NCBI RefSeq assembly: GCF_001428845.1
Contig: NZ_LMIU01000022.1
Span: forward strand, 431,029 to 495,028
Length of the DNA stretch: 64,000 bases
Reading direction: 5' to 3'
Source: Achromobacter sp. Root83
Lineage (GTDB): Bacteria; Pseudomonadota; Gammaproteobacteria; Burkholderiales; Burkholderiaceae_B
The translations under genes and the position numbers were made by a program. The notes beneath the pieces were generated by a model. The model searched no databases. It was given only the letters and a program-made list of their open reading frames with translations, and was not told the origin of the DNA. Positions within the stretch are counted from its first letter, which is position 1; the number at the start of each line of letters is the position of its first letter. This document shows, piece by piece, positions 63,842 to 64,000 of this stretch.

Positions 63842-64000
63842 CGTCCCCGCAGATTTCATTCCCTGACCACAGCTCTTGTAGCGCAACAAACCAAGAACCT
63901 CGTAGCCCGGCGGCGCGGGCGCCGTGGTTGCGAGCAACCTCGATGCGCCCGAGGGAATCCGAAGGGAAGGCCGAAGGCCTGGACGAGGATGACGACGGGG

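Larger units (their letters stand above)
63149..63966. repeat. Inverted repeat flanking a 780-bp block
   Basis: GCCTTCGGATTCCCTCGGGC (63149-63168) recurs inverted at 63947-63966 with one mismatch at the end (GCCCGAGGGAATCCGAAGGG). The two arms bracket all the other repeats of this region. No transposase is encoded between them and no target-site duplication was evident. Confidence 0.65.
63086..64000. other. Region after thiC, apparently noncoding and repeat-rich
   Basis: I find no gene I can support in the last 915 bp. Short open frames occur on both strands, including a 72-codon minus-strand frame (63719-63937), but they have no ribosome binding site and run through hairpins. The stretch instead holds the tandem repeat at 63289, an outer 18-20 bp inverted repeat (63149 / 63947) and two strong internal hairpins (63658 and 63810). 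Confidence 0.6.

Noticed and set aside
63719..63937. 72-codon minus-strand frame with a hydrophobic middle (GTPIAAARAAAIGIWHWG)
   Set aside because: It might be a small membrane protein, but it has no ribosome binding site, runs through a 32-bp palindrome, and I recognise no relative. Not called as a gene.

Overview
This window looks like a chromosomal segment of a high-GC betaproteobacterium of the Burkholderiales, most likely an Achromobacter/Bordetella-type member of the Alcaligenaceae. That placement is inferred from gene content and order (hemA-prfA-prmC; ispB, tRNA-Pro, rplU-rpmA-obgE-proB; a TPP-riboswitch thiC), from codon usage, and from the abundance of solute-binding-protein transporters and small catabolic operons. 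No database search was possible. I saw no insertion sequence, prophage, CRISPR array or plasmid function.

Layout. 1-3.3 kb: housekeeping genes hemA-prfA-prmC on the minus strand, then two identical tRNA-Phe genes, each with its own promoter and terminator. 3.4-9.6 kb: a large MscS-type channel, an Lrp regulator divergent from a translationally coupled LysE/EamA exporter pair, a glycine-zipper protein and a solitary 2-oxo-tetronate (hydroxypyruvate) isomerase paralogue. 9.7-21.1 kb: a TonB receptor with a His-rich loop behind a Zur-like operator, then a seven-gene minus-strand operon combining a polyamine-type ABC transporter, two metal-dependent amidohydrolases and a COG0523 GTPase, headed by a DUF2817 peptidase gene. 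21.3-28.2 kb: a complete D-erythronate/L-threonate pathway (otnK, ltnD, denD, otnI, MFS permease, otnC) with a GntR/FadR regulator.

28.3-32.4 kb: an envelope-glycan cassette on the minus strand. It runs HAD phosphatase, decaprenyl-phosphate phosphoribosyltransferase-like UbiA protein, SMR-like flippase candidate, then two tandem GT-C-like membrane proteins, which suggests a lipid-linked pentofuranose donor and its use outside the membrane. 32.7-40.97 kb: a carboxymuconolactone decarboxylase with a clear operator, a four-gene envelope region of unknown function, and a sigma factor / anti-sigma factor / caspase-SEL1 operon, which is the most unusual regulatory unit in the window.

41-51.7 kb: a TetR-controlled CoA-dependent catabolic module (thiolase, two dehydrogenases, thioesterase, SDR, MaoC hydratase, acyl-CoA ligase, enoyl-CoA hydratase, solute-binding protein). 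Two near-identical 18-bp operators mark both promoters. 51.9-63.1 kb: tRNA-Pro, ispB, an IclR/FAH-family divergent pair with a perfect palindrome, rplU-rpmA, obgE, proB, two divergent regulators, a SecD-like lipoprotein and riboswitch-controlled thiC. 63.1-64 kb: apparently noncoding DNA rich in inverted and tandem repeats.
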